DNA of 64,000 nt. It comes from Siphonodentalium dalli. Its lineage: Eukaryota > Mollusca > Scaphopoda > Gadilida > Siphonodentaliidae. The DNA lies in contig CP136069.1 in NCBI GenBank assembly GCA_032622095.1, positions 84,404,958 through 84,468,957 on the forward strand. Reading direction: 5' to 3'. The notes beneath the pieces were generated by a model. It was not told the DNA's origin. It searched no databases and saw only the letters and a program-made list of their open reading frames with translations. The position numbers and the translations under genes are program-made. This document shows positions 44,926 through 58,007 of the stretch, piece by piece (within the stretch, counting starts at the first letter, position 1; every line of letters begins with the position of its first letter).

Positions 44926-47285
44926 CAGCTGTTAGGAGGTATTTACTATATACGCTATAAAGATACGTTACAGCATTTGAGTACTGGGTTACTAGAGACA
45001 GGCTAGCATTTCATTCATTCAGAAACAGTCGCTCAATTGATCCCACTACTGAGTAATTAAATATGCTCAATTTAAAACAAATTTTCCTTTCTTTCAGTTT
45101 CTTTGACTTTGGATAAATGGTGCCAGGGCACAGTAGAACTAAGTTTGCTCGATTTGTAGAGTAAATGTAGCAGACAAACATACTGGTACATGACTACATG
45201 TGTGTCTAAATTGTGGCCTGATCACAAAAGCTTTTTAAGCTTTAAACCTGCAGCTCGTAAATGGTTGTTGCATCGGGATAACATCTGGATAGAGTTCATT
45301 CTGATGTTGTCTAGTGCGGATCTCTGCCTGTGACACAGGCCTTTCAAACGGCCTGTGGTCTGTGATTGCGACAGCGTGAAGCCTTGATGATCGCGTGTGC
45401 CGTGCTGAGTAATCAGGAGATAGATCCAAATCGGAGGCGTGTGGTAGTCAAATTTTAAGGCGTCTCAAGAAGTTACTCGATGTGCTCGCACAAGGATTCA
45501 ACGTTTACATCGAACTGTCAAAACTGTGTTTAATCATATGTAATCAAATATATACTAGGTCTCAAACGAGCCTATGGAAATACTGTTTCCGCAAATTGTG
45601 TTCTAAATTCGACATCGACTGTGTCTTGAATCCAGCATTGCTACATGGGGTCTAAATGGACGACCACTATTTGATTATGACCTGATAGAAATATTAGGCA
45701 TTCTTCGGGATCAAGCTCTTCGATCAAGTTTGAAAGGCTCATGACTGGAGCGGGTGACTTTCACAGATTATACACTAGATTGCTGGAAGCTGTTCGATAA
45801 TTAAGCCCAAGGACGTAAGGAGTCTCAATTCCTCAACACAACAGTTCGCACAGATTGTCCCAGAATTCTACGTCGTAGTGTCAAAACTGTATTTTAAAAT
45901 CATATGTAACCAATCAAGTATATATAGGTACCGTATCATACGAACGGTCGAACCTATGGAAAGACTAATTCCGTAAATTTATTCTTAATTCGACATCGAT
46001 CGACTGTGCTTCTAATTGCACTAAGGACGTTCGGTTTCGTGAATGTGGCAATTCACTTTTATTATTAATTTGTCAATTTTGTGCGCGTGTGAACTATATT
46101 ATTTACTCTTCTTCTAGAAGAGGTGCCTCGAAAAGTCAACGGGGGAATTTCATAACAAGACAAGACGTGGATTGCTAGCCTAGGGAAATATTTTTTTTAT
46201 TGTGCTAGTTTTGCTTCTATTGGTCTTCACGAAGATGAATTATCGGAATATGGTTGAAGAAAGTGAACTAACAGGGTCTACATTGACGGCAATCTCACAC
46301 AACTTCCCCGTCGAGTAAATTTTGGGCTGAAGTTCGTTTCAAGTTTGGGCACAGTCCCTAGGAATCACTGTTAGTTGAATAAAATATTATTTAATAATAT
46401 TAAATCAATATATTATAGTTAGTTATTATATTAATATATATACCAGTTTGGCAAGTAAAAATTTTGTGTTCTGCATTTTCATTGGTAGATGATTTGAACG
46501 AAATTACAAGAGTACAAATTTTTATGCCACACAAACATTCTCGCTTTCTGAGTTTATATCATCATATTCCGTATTTTTTTCTTGAAACGCTGGTGTATTC
46601 AGATTGTTTCTATCTTTACCCACTTACCAGAAAAATGTCTGTTAGTTCCTCGAATATTCATTCAAGTCCAACTCTCGGGGATTCCTAATCATTTCTGAGA
46701 AAACCACCCAATCTGTAAATAGTTCGTTCGCGTATAGCCAACCGGTGATAATCCGAATAAAAGGGATTACGGATGTGAGTAAACAGACGTCGGGTGTGTT
46801 AAAACTGGCTCTGTTGTACACTACTAAGTACACATTTTAACTCATTCTCATTACTAGAGAAATGTAGAAATGACCATCTCAAACTAATATATCTATATAT
46901 TTTCAAGTAGGGCCCTGGGGGTGGTTGATATCTTGAGATGTGAAAGCAAATTTTATATTCCAAGCTCCCAGTTAACTCCGCATCTCAAGAATGGCAATGG
47001 GAGATAACTCGTGCTGGGTTTGGCTGCAAAAGTAATGTGTAATAGGGAACTGGATTGATAACTTCCCGTTTTAAACAATTTTGCAGAATTACGTCACTTG
47101 ATAATTTAGCCGACAGTTATTCAATGTGAATATTGGATGGAAAATTACGATTTATGTACAACTCAGACAAGGTACAGTTGATATGACCCGACAAGCACAT
47201 TAAGAACAATTAACTTAATTGTCACATGTCAAATGTGGGGAGATAAATGCATTTTTTTCGAACGAAAAATCGAATTGTTCGTTTT
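44926..47285. other. Spacer of the large inverted repeat; no gene seen
   Basis: Contains a diverged direct repeat about 350 bp apart (GTCAAAACTGT ... ATTCGACATCGA at 45518-45630 and 45881-46005). GGCAATCTCACACAACTTCC at 46287 is an inverted match to 35340-35360. A minus-strand frame at 45235-45429 may be a Tc1-type remnant. Confidence 0.4.
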
Positions 47286-49870
47286 TAGTCCAACAAATTA
47301 GACTATTCGGATTAATACATATTTTAATATTTGGACATTTACGATTGTATTACTCCTTATAGTCTAATAAAACAGCTGAAAACCAAGATTGCAAAATTTT
47401 TTAAGCAGGTCAACACCAGTGACCACCGATATAACCCCTTCAAAATACCATTCTATCTGAAATTTTCTACAAATACATGAGTCTTACCTGTAGCGGAGAT
47501 AGTATTCTTTATGTTCAAACATAGATTGTGATATAAACGTTGTCAGAATTACAGATTTGTTAGTTTAATCTCGGAGTCGAAAACATATCACTATTTTCAA
47601 ATACAGACGATAATGATGACGTCACGCTTCTAAAATAAAGGCCACACAAATTAATTACTCGTGAAAATCAATATATGCCGTGCAGATATGGAAATATCAA
47701 CTGGGTCAATTTGTTGGCATTTATAGATAGCACATTAGCGCCAAATGTTGTTTGTCTGATAAATAACAATAATAAGGGTCTGTTCGTCCGGTTTTGTTGA
47801 CATTTTCATCATAGAAGTGTTCTTATAAAAATTATACCATTGATATTTTTGTACCAAAAATAAAGATGCCTTTTCTTAAGTAAACAATATTTGAAGGGAT
47901 ATGGAAATTATTTTATTAGTTTTGAAATTCAAATTGATTAACCGGTTAACCGGATGCTTGGTCTTTCAAGCTTTCCGGTATGTCAAGATTCGACGAGAGT
48001 ATGATATTCGTGGGTAATAGTTATTATTATTAGTCACTTATGTGGATTATATTCGTATTCCTGTGGATTTTCGTGTAAGTAAATCAGTTGTAATCGATGA
48101 ATTCAACGACCACCTGCCCCATGAAATGTTCACAAGTCAAAAACTATGACCAAATTGTCACCAAAAGCCGGATTATATAGGTCTATGTTCGATATTTTGG
48201 CATAAAACCAACACATTTCTAGTGATAAACAGATTAACTGAAACGGCACTTCGACTATATTTTCGTTTGCCTGTTTATAATCGACATCGAGAAAAAAAAC
48301 CTGCCGTTACGATGGTTACCGATTATTACCGCTTTTTCCAGTAAAATGAGATAACGGTAAATCAACGTTCAAATAAACAGTTGTGTTAATGTTTTCTACA
48401 GTAGTAATGGTAAGTATGGTCATCCTATTATATGTTTAAAATAATATATGGTCATTAATACGGCGAATATGTGTACGTGTTTAAACGTATATTGTAAAAC
48501 TTGGAGATAAATTGAAGTATGTACCTGTACATACGCTACCGTACCGAAAATAGTTGCCTGACTGTGTTAAATTGGAAATCACACAATTGGCAATAGACCC
48601 GCCTACATATAATATTATTATTGATACGGAAAACCTAAACATGCCTTAGCGCGCCGCACACGCGTACGATGCGATATATATTGTACGACAAATATCGGGC
48701 ACCGGTTAAGCCTATATTGTAGGCTATATATATAGGTAAAATCGTAGCTTGTGCGGTGGAAAATCGCAGGACATTTTGACGCACGATCGGCCTCGCAAAG
48801 AATCGAATAATTTAGATTTTCTACGATCGAGTCGTACTATTTATTGGAGGTAGCCAATCATATTCAGTCGCTCGACTAAAATCGTACCTGTGGCGGGCAC
48901 TGGCGGCTACAAATTATATAGAATAATTGAACTCGTATACATATATGCATTTTCGTAGCTGTGTCATTCTCAATTATCAAAGCGAAGCTCGTTTTTATAT
49001 GTATAAAATACAAGACCACGTGGCAGCGAATATATTCCCATCCGGTAACAAATTGCGCCCAAAATTGCATTTAGACGTCTGCTATGAAACTTCTAGCAAT
49101 TTCGACGACGATGCTATATAATGTGTGTGTTTATATATATCTCGATTTATCACTACAAATTTCACATTATATATATGACCACAGTAATACTCGCATATCA
49201 AAACAAATTCAACATGTTAGGCACAAACTTTCCAATTGTTGAAACTGAAGGCCTACTTGACACCCATCCACTATAGCTTTCCTTGCGTTTTTGTACTGTA
49301 TGTGGCTTGACAGCCAGTTAGCGTTTTTATCTAGCGTTTATTACATATATACTTAATATATAGATGTGAACAAAAATCATTCACTCCGAAAAATTATAAG
49401 GATATAGATCCAATAATGTCTATAAAAATCAGCCTGCTCCTACGTGGTCTGGAACAATGAAACTGCGAAATAAGTTTGGTGTGGCCTAAAAATTTTCCAT
49501 GATTTCTGTTCCTTTACGCATGCGCGTAATCTCAATACCGCACGTAATCCTTACGCAGACGATGTTGATATTTCTGACGTGTGTATTCTGATCAAATTTT
49601 AATGGATTAATAGTAACAAAAAATATTCTAGTTAGTTCAGTCATGATACTAAACATTCCAACAACAGGTATGTGTTTTTTATTCATGGTTTTATTTGTGT
49701 CATTGGACGTGAACAGTGTAAGTTAAAGGGGCATGCCCTTGCCATGTAAAATAAGTGGCTTCGCAGCGTTCCTATTTTTCACGCCTAGTATTAGACTGAA
49801 GGATTAAATGGTCCATAAATGTCCAAATATTAAAATTCCAATTAATCCGAAAGTCTAATTTGTTGGACTA
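47286..49870. repeat. Right arm of the large interrupted inverted repeat
   Basis: Contains the partners of the left arm in mirrored order. The best block, 47286-48336, pairs with 41362-42430 over about 1 kb with scattered mismatches. 48340-49105 has no partner seen on the left; it has more CpG than its surroundings (GCGCGCCGCACACGCG-like near 48650) and no recognisable gene. Confidence 0.7.
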
Positions 49871-50459
49871 GTTCGTTTTAGTGATAGAGCACAGGGGGTG
49901 GTCTGCAGCCAATGAGGTGATGATTTACATAATAACAAAATCTGAAGTTGCCTAACTGTAGCTTATATCTATATAGTAGAGGTAATATATCTAGATCTAT
50001 TTGTTATATTTTAATCAAATTTAATATTACATGGACAGTGATTCCTAGGACTGTGGTGTGGTTTGGGTTACCAATCCCATAAAATAAAAATAAAAAAATG
50101 GCGTAAAATCGCTAATCCGCTAGTTACAATCCTATACTTTATTATTAATTATATACTAGCTATATTATATATTTATTATTATTCACTATCATCTGTCTAA
50201 CTACTGTGCAATGATTCAGCAGCGATGACAATGTCATTGACATCCTGTTTCAGTGTTTGTTTTGCTTTTGTTTACAAACAGATTACAGTTGGGAAATCAA
50301 TCTTACCGTGGTAACTTATATATTAAGTGACGTAATTCGACTGCATTGTTCCACATAGAACGTCTATATTTCAGTTATATTCTACATTATTTAGCCGATA
50401 ATAATTTAGCTGATGTTAACGCCCAATTCCGTCATCGAAAGGAAATTGACTGGGTTCCG

Positions 50460-50540
50460 AAAAAGGTGAAAAACGGAAGTCCGCATTGAGTATGTAACTG
50501 TATAGAACTGGGATCTTCATAGGACGTTGTCGTTATGTTG
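50460..50540 (+). repeat. Direct copy of 42509-42575
   Basis: TCCGCATTGAGTATGTAACT and about 50 following bases are nearly identical at 42510 and 50482, in the same orientation, while most other pairs in this region are inverted. Confidence 0.7.
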
Positions 50541-50594
50541 TGACCATCATCAATGACGTCATAACGCGCACTTACAAGAGGCAGCGGCTATTCG

Positions 50595-50648
50595 CCATCG
50601 GATGGCAAATAGCGATTCTACCGATATGCGCTATTTGCCATCCGATGG
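50595..50648. repeat. Perfect 20-bp-arm hairpin
   Basis: CCATCGGATGGCAAATAGCG (50595-50614), a 14-nt loop, and its exact complement (50629-50648). The arm itself contains the palindrome CCATCGGATGG. GGATGGCAAAT recurs in the tandem array that follows. Confidence 0.85.
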
Positions 50649-50732
50649 TATTTTAAATAAAAGAAAACATATCATATCATCACAATACGCTATTATAACG
50701 AGGATTCCTACCGCCTTCGTGATCATTAGGCC

Positions 50733-51474
50733 CAGTTGACCGTCGGTTGACCACCTACAGATATCATGGGGGGATGGCAAATCAGAAATCAACAAATTTT
50801 GAAGGAACTTGAATTTCGTATAGTTTGAACATTTAGTGGCACAAGCTGTCGCTATATGGCCACATAATCATCATTTGTACCCGCCTTACTGAAAACCCGG
50901 ACCAGTTGACCGTCGGTTGACCACCCACAGATATCCTGGGGGGATGGCAAATAAGAAATCGACAAATTTTGAAGGAAATTTCGTATAGTTTGAACATTTA
51001 GTGGCACAAGCTGTCGCTATATGGCCACATAATCATCATTTGTACCCGCCTTACTGAAAACCCGGACCAGTTGACCGTCGGTTGACCACCTACAGATATC
51101 ATGGGGGGATGGCAAATAAGAAATCGACAAATTTTGAAGGAAATTTCGTATAGTTTGAACATTTAATGGCACAGGCTGTTGCTATATGGCCACATAATCA
51201 TCATTTGTACCCGCCTTACCGAAAACCCGGACCAGTTGACCGTCGGTTGACCACCTACAGATATCATGGGGGGATGGCAAATAAGAAATCGACAAATTTT
51301 GAAGGAAAACGGTCAACTGGTTCGGGTTTTCGGTAAGGCGGGTACAAATGATGATTATGTGGCCATATAGCGACAGCTTGTGCCACTAAATGTTCAAACT
51401 ATACGAAATTTCCTTCAAAATTTGTCGATTTCTTATTTGCCATCCCCCAGGATATCTGTGGATGGTCAACACAA
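50733..51474. repeat. 165-bp tandem array closed by an inverted copy
   Basis: GACCGTCGGTTGACCAC starts at 50738, 50908, 51073 and 51238 (spacing 170, 165, 165). After 51306 the sequence turns round: 51307-51474 is an inverted full unit (GGTCAACTGGTTCGGG ... CCATCCCCCAGGATATC). Confidence 0.9.
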
Positions 51475-51703
51475 GATGAGCATTGGGATAATTTTGACCT
51501 GTACTCAACAGTCAACTGTGAGTATGTGTTCAACAAGGAGAATCCCTAATTACATATTATCAGCATCCCTGTATCCAAAGAATTGATGTCGCCTTCCTGG
51601 AACTCTTAGTAATTTTTTGTATGATGTTTTTAATGTATTTTTGCACAGATTTTAGCCTATACATGCATGCGATGTCACTGCATGAGGGCTTTCTTACCTC
51701 ATA

Positions 51704-51913
51704 CAGTAATGCTCTAATTAATCGACTTCTTAACCAAAGCAGAATTATGGGTAACGTTTCAGGATTTAGTCGGAAATATTGCTTGTTGCCATTCATCGAA
51801 AAGCTCTCGAGAGCTTTCCAATGAATGGCAACAAGCCATATTTCCAACTAAATCCTGAAAAGTTATCCATAATTCTGCTGTGGTTAAGGAGTCGATTAAT
51901 TAGAGCATTACTG
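51704..51913. mobile_element. Foldback MITE, 210 bp, TA-flanked
   Basis: Ends CAGTAATGCTCTAATTAATC and complement, TA at 51702-51703 and 51914-51915. The arms fold over nearly the full length around CTCTCGAGAG. The most intact of the three copies. Confidence 0.9.
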
Positions 51914-52430
51914 TATGGTTTACTTATTGACTTAAATCAGGGGGAAAAAACCCTATTTTCATATTATCAGCATCCCTGTCCAAAAAATGGTGTGTAATCA
52001 CTGGAGCTTTGGTGTCTCAGTCCTGGAGCTCTAGTTTTTCTTATTAAATCAGCATCTCTTGCACAAATCTATAGTATTTCCATGATCATATAGTGTGAAT
52101 GTGGTGTCACCGAGGGCTTGCTTCCCTCGTATGGTGTGCCTGTATACTCGAAAATTTTAGAAAATCAATGTCGCCCCGACTAATACAGAAAGTAATGCTA
52201 TTGCAAGTAGCCCCAACTAATATATACCGAAGATAATATAATGCTATCACGAGTCGCTCCAACTAACACAGAAGGTGATACTATTGCGAGTCAGCCATTT
52301 TGATAAAGAAGTTGGGCTAGCTCCCTACCCAATCAAACCAATGAAACCAAGAGGTGACATGTCAATAGGAGTTAATGCTAAGTTATGGAGAAACCTATTT
52401 ATTCACCAGGGGTGTTTGTTACATCAATAA

Positions 52431-52496
52431 TTACGCTTAAGCGCAATTAATTGCGCTTAAGCGTAATTAATTGTTTGCGCTTAAGCGCAAATTAAT
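52431..52496. repeat. Cluster of GCTTAAGC palindromes
   Basis: Three overlapping palindromes of the type TTGCGCTTAAGCGCAA separated by AATTAATT within 66 bp. Confidence 0.8.
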
Positions 52497-52804
52497 TATT
52501 AAATGTGAATTTGGCCTCCCATACTCTACCTCAATCAAGTTTAGCCGGTTGAATCCCTTCTAATTAATGGGCCGACTTCTCTGTGGCCGTCTTAATTCGC
52601 GTGGGGCCGTCTTCGTATGGGGACGACTTAGCGCGGGGCCGACTTCTCCAGATACCAATAAAAGTATTCCATGGAATATCGATATGAATCCGTCAGATGC
52701 ATTAAGATAAGACAAATGACGAAACAGACATTAATTTTGCTAAGCCAACAGTTTAACCAACTGGATAGGTTGGAATCTATTATATAGTTTGGAAGATCTG
52801 TCTG

Positions 52805-52840
52805 TGTCGGGGTGTGTGGGTGTGTGTGTGTGTGTGTGTT
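52805..52840 (+). repeat. GT-rich microsatellite
   Basis: GTGTGTGGGTGTGTGTGTGT-type run immediately before the 130-bp repeat array. Confidence 0.9.
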
Positions 52841-53505
52841 CGCGATGAACTCGAAAACGGCCGATTTCGATGAAACTTGGTATGTGGGGGTATTTTCGGC
52901 CGGGGGTGGCATGGGCCTATTAATTTGTCCGTGCAACGTGACCTTGACCTTGAAATCGGGTCATTCCAAGGTCAAACGCCCGAATATCACGGGATTTCGA
53001 TGAAACTTCGTACGTGGGGATACCTTCGGCCGGGGAGTGGCATAGGCTATTAATTTGCCCGTGCGACGTGACCTTGACCTTGAAATCGGGTCATTTCAAG
53101 GTCAAACGCCCGAATATCACGGGATTTCGATGAAACTTGGTATGTGGGGGTACCTTCGTATGGGGAGTCTCATAATCATATTCATTTGCCCGTGCGACGT
53201 GACCTTGACCTTGAAATCGAGTCAATTCAAGGTCAAATCGCCAATTTTGATGGGATTTCGACGAAATTTTATACATAGGGTTACTTTTGTCCACTGTGTG
53301 TTTTGGACGGGTCAAATCGTGACCCCGACCTGACCTTCAAAATAATCAATTCAAGGTCAATACGGGTAAAACCGGATGGATTTCGACGGGTACTTTTGTC
53401 CGGGCAGTGTTTTGGACTGGTCAAATCGTGACCCCACTTGACCTTGACCTTCAAAATGGACAATTCAAGGTCAAAGCCCGGACGAAGTCGGGTCACCTTC
53501 TAGTA
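52841..53505 (+). repeat. 130-bp tandem repeat with AGGTCA half-sites
   Basis: TGACCTTGACCTTGA occurs at 52939, 53069 and 53200, with a variant at 53439 (TGACCTTGACCTTCA). Each is preceded by GCCCGTGCGACG or similar and followed by TTCAAGGTCAAACG-like sequence. A short pearl-like array; the frames within it are by-products of the repeat. Confidence 0.8.
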
Positions 53506-53539
53506 ACATATATATGGAAGCGGTTAGAACTATGTAGCG

Positions 53540-53621
53540 CTCTTGAACCATATATATAAGAGAATGCATTGGCACAGGGTTTTCGCAACATTTCAGGAAT
53601 GTCCAGTCATGGAAGGGTTAA
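53540..53621. mobile_element. Right half of the TTAA/hairpin MITE
   Basis: ATATATAAGAGAATGCATTG, GGCACAGGGTTTTCGC and CCAGTCATGGAAGGGTTAA match the right end of the RNF19 intron 8 element; the left half is missing. Confidence 0.65.
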
Positions 53622-54389
53622 GCTTGTTTTTTAATCAAACAAGAACAAATCTCCTCTGTATCAATATAACTGTAATGCGTATTATGTTATATTATGTTGT
53701 ATTATTGGGAAAATAAATATGTTTACGCTATAATTCAAATAAATCTCATCGTTTATGACCGGGCCCTGCTGTCGTAGACCAAGATTAGAAACATAATTAT
53801 TATTTTATTTGAATTTAAATAACACAATTAATGGGTGGATGATACATAATTATAAAGCTTGATTATTTTAATGTAGTTATTTAATGTTATGATTTTAAAA
53901 ACAACTTATTCCGATTTAAGTGTAAAGCATTTTTTGACGATTTGATCACGTGACAACAAAATGTCAGCGCCCGTATGAAGAAGATTGTTTTGTATTTGCG
54001 ATCACCACGTGTTTGTTCTACTCATTTAGTCTCATTAGCTCAATCCCAACAGTGATTTCTTACATATAAACTGCACACGCATTTGTGGGTTTTCGCAAAG
54101 TAAGTTGTGTCTGTTGATATCAACTGTAGTATTCTATTTGTTTGGTTCTGCAAATATACATGTTTAAATTTATTATTTAATCCATTCTTTTTCCTACTCA
54201 AATTCGAGGTATTCATCGCCTATAAGTATAACTTCAGTATAAGTCTATATCTGTCTATAATCTAGCATTCTAGCTGTACTGTACTACTGTAGAGTGTTCA
54301 GTGCAGGGGCCAATTAGACACTACGCCGCTGAAATGGCAAGAATACTAAACTAGCCATTTTTAGTGTTGAAACGATTAGCGATTTTAAT

Positions 54390-56252
54390 TTAAGGGTATC
54401 CTAAACGTGACAAACTTCAAAGATGGCCGAATGAGTTTTTATACCCCTCTCTCCGATAAATGCCAGCCATTGCAAGACTATGTTTCCAATTTACATGCAA
54501 TTTCACAAGGATATAGGAATATGATTGAACAATTTTTTGGCATCACATCCATATTTTTAAAAGATATATTTGACTGAGAAAATTAACTGGAAAGTGAGCG
54601 AAATTATGCCAATCACCAGAAGTCAAAACTAATAAAGCAAACAGTTATAATTATTGTGGCATCCTATAGATTAGGATTCCATGATGTGGAGAGGGACCAT
54701 AATTTTATAAAATAACTCACTATTTTAGCTACAAATCCATTGAGTTGAAGGCACCCTCCATCAGATGAACACAAATATGTGGCCATTTGCTTTTTGGGAC
54801 TATTTTTTGGTATGGGAAGCCAAGTTGGCAATGATGTGAGCTGGATCATAAGGATGTATAAGGCTGTCTATGTTGCCCCTATTTCAACAATACCTCATGC
54901 ACAATTGATACTGTATAACATATTTAAACAAAAAAATACACTGTAAGCTATATTTCCAACATTCCCTACGAAAATCAGATGCATCATATTTTGTGATACT
55001 GGTGCATTTTGACACAAATGGCCTGGCATACATTCATACTTCAGAGATTTTCTAACAGAAATTACCCCAGACAGTTGAAAAACAACATCAAGAAGCTAGC
55101 ATATATTGTAATTTGCTACAATTCTAGTTTAATTACCCCTAATATTGTTTTTAAAAATATTTTGAACTCATTTAGTCAGCCATTAAAACGAAACCAAAAC
55201 GAGATTTCGACATGTTTGTGTTTTTCTGAGAAAGTTGATCAAACAATACAACAGCCCTAAAAAATAACTTGGATGACCGATTGCGCAGTTATCTATACCT
55301 GCATGAATTACATTTGTTGTGGATTATGTCCGCTGTGTATGATGCGTGTAACCTTGTTTTGATTGCTTTTAATAAGAATAGTTTGCATCTGCAAATAGGG
55401 AAACTCGTGCAACACTAAAAATAGATTTGGGAAAGACCGGGAATCCGTACCCTCTAACAAAATAATACTTGATAGATATACACATTATTTAATAAATTCT
55501 GTTTATATATGAATACCGTGTTTTTGGATGTTAATCTAAATGCATATTCCGGTGTTTTGCCATGTTTAACAACAAAAATTATTTAAAGAGTGAATTATTT
55601 CATACTTGTGAGAAATTTCGTTCGGAGGGTATTCCAAGTTTTTAGTCACGTGATGTTTACAATCCATTTTGTCAAAGTTTGCCTTCAAATATCTTTTTTC
55701 TAGGAAATTGTCATTTAAATCAGCGATATTCTAAGGTTAGTTTTGGTCATACAGTACTTAAGTAGGCTAATTAGTGGTGACTATATATTCTCAGATTTTA
55801 TTATCTGTTAACTACAAATTGAAGTTCCCTATTTTTCGAGTGTTGTTGTGGATTTCGCATATCGAGCGGATACGACCACATTTTACACGGTGAATTTCTG
55901 ACACAAGAAACATTATAATGAAAAAGCAAGGTCCCTCTCAATATATTGGAATATCAAAGCATCTATCGGTAAACTATTATAGTAAAAACATGCAGTAATT
56001 TTACAGATATGAGTACTGTACGAAAGTGTAAAATTTAAAACAACAATTGTTTCATAATTTTTTTTATATAGATTCCTGTGAGATGGGACAACATTTTACA
56101 TTTCAAAATGATCTATGTTTTATACTTATAATATTGTATTGGTTCATTTTGGCCATTTTGCAAACCTTATAGTGAATTCGAGCTCATTATTTTATAAATT
56201 TTCGGCCATATTGAAAGAAATTTCAACTCTGTCACGTTTAGGATACCCTTAA
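54390..56252. mobile_element. TTAA-flanked element, 1855 bp
   Basis: TTAA at 54390-54393 and 56249-56252; the ends GGGTATCCTAAACGTGAC and its complement match for 18 bp. A second pair of blocks (AAGATGGCCGAATGAG and CTCATT...CGGCCAT) continues the inverted repeat. TTAA duplication fits Kolobok or piggyBac; the interior frame at 55009-55260 shows no transposase motif. Confidence 0.75.
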
Positions 56253-58007
56253 GGAATCGACTATACTATAGTCTATAGTCGCCAGAGGTAATCAACTACT
56301 AGTACTAGTCGGCTTACAGTCAAGTGGTACTGATACCCGAGTCAAGTGATACCATACAAAGTGATACCCTAATTGGTCAACTGATACCCAAGATCGCCGA
56401 GTCATCTGATACCTTTTTGAGTCAAATGGTACCTTTTAATTTTATCAAAAACGTTGATTTAGGTACATTTGACCTAAAAAAAATACCTGCATCAAATGAC
56501 TCGACCATTTTGAGTATCATTTGTCCAATTAGGGTAGCACTTTGCAAACAAAAACATGTTACTCACAGTTTTTCCCGGCTGTCGCAGAAAATGCGATCTG
56601 CAGTCCAGGTGATCACAGGTTGTCCGGAATGAAAAACAGTACGCAGTGCACACATATAAAATTATGAAAATATTGTGCACGAAATAACACCGAAATTTGT
56701 TACTTTGCTCATTAATTCAGTCGGTAGTTGATGATCAACTGTTGATCAGATTTTAGAAACGTCGACCAACTTCCCAAAACTATATATTAAACAAAAAGCA
56801 GCAAACGTTTGAGTACCACAATTTATACGCTATTTTTTTTATTATACAACTGTGATGCCCTTCATCAATAATTATTATTAAACTGAAGTATCACTTCATA
56901 TGGTATCAACGACTCATATGTATTCCTCAGCATCTAATTGTCATATTTACAGAAATTTTGATGCAATGCGTTATTTCTATAATTTAAATGATTACGATAT
57001 GTATATGCTATGAAAGTCGAACTTATTTAATTGAGAACTTAAATTATTGGAATCCTTTATATACTTTATTGAAGCACCCTCTATCGACCATGCACACAAA
57101 AATTATTGAGATCCTTCATTTGTAATTTTAATTTGTACAAATATATATACCTTAATTATTGATACCTTTAGCGATCACTTTGTACCGTATATATTTTTTC
57201 TTTTAGAGAATTGTCCAAATGTGTTTTGGTATGCTCCCTATGATTTAATATAGAAGGAGATATTATAGTTCAAATATAACTATAGTCGACTAGTCGGACC
57301 CTTTCTAAGAGTTCCCGTTTCTATGCCCATATGACGTATAAAATGGGCCATGTGGCATCGCAGTTTTGAGTATCCAACTCTTCGTTTTAGAACATTCAAA
57401 CGGAAAGCACGTGAACTATATAATCTCCCATTTTGCCCGTGAGTGCCCCAATTTGATGTCTTAAACCCGGCTCTCCTGCAACTTCCATATAATCTCACGG
57501 TTTGGGGAATGCAGGTAAATAAAAACATTTTATTTAAACAAAATTGTCGCCGGTAACCAGGATATAAATAGGCAAGTCTCGTTCGTAAGTCGCGCTCATG
57601 ATATGTCGGGGTGTGTTCTATTGTCTCTCTGAATAGGCGCTTTTTTGGTAATATATTTTTTTTTTCCCCAGAACAGTTAAGAAGTACATTAATGCTTACT
57701 CTTTATACGTGTGTTAAGGCTGTCCATGTATATTGCAAGTAAACAGTTAATGTAGCACAATAATATGATAAGTATTGTCAATGTGAACAAACAAATGCCA
57801 CCCAGGCACTCAATTATGCAGCTCTCTTGTAATTATTCTCTCAGTTTAGATTGTGGTGGCACATCTTTCTCAGAGCACAATATTGACATATCAACAGGCC
57901 CAAAACATACACTATTACTTTATAATAACATAACTTGTATGATATTAATTCAAACCTCACTTAAATATTTGGTCATACACCTCAGGACCTAAGACACATA
58001 TCTCACA
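56253..58007. other. No gene seen
   Basis: 56325-56560 is rich in TGATACC/GGTATCA units with a weak inverted relation around AATTAGGGTA. The rest is AT-rich without recognisable structure. Confidence 0.4.

Noticed and set aside
53055-53496. Frames of 71-92 codons in the AGGTCA repeat
   Set aside because: Present on both strands as by-products of a repeat unit that happens to lack stops; no conserved domain.
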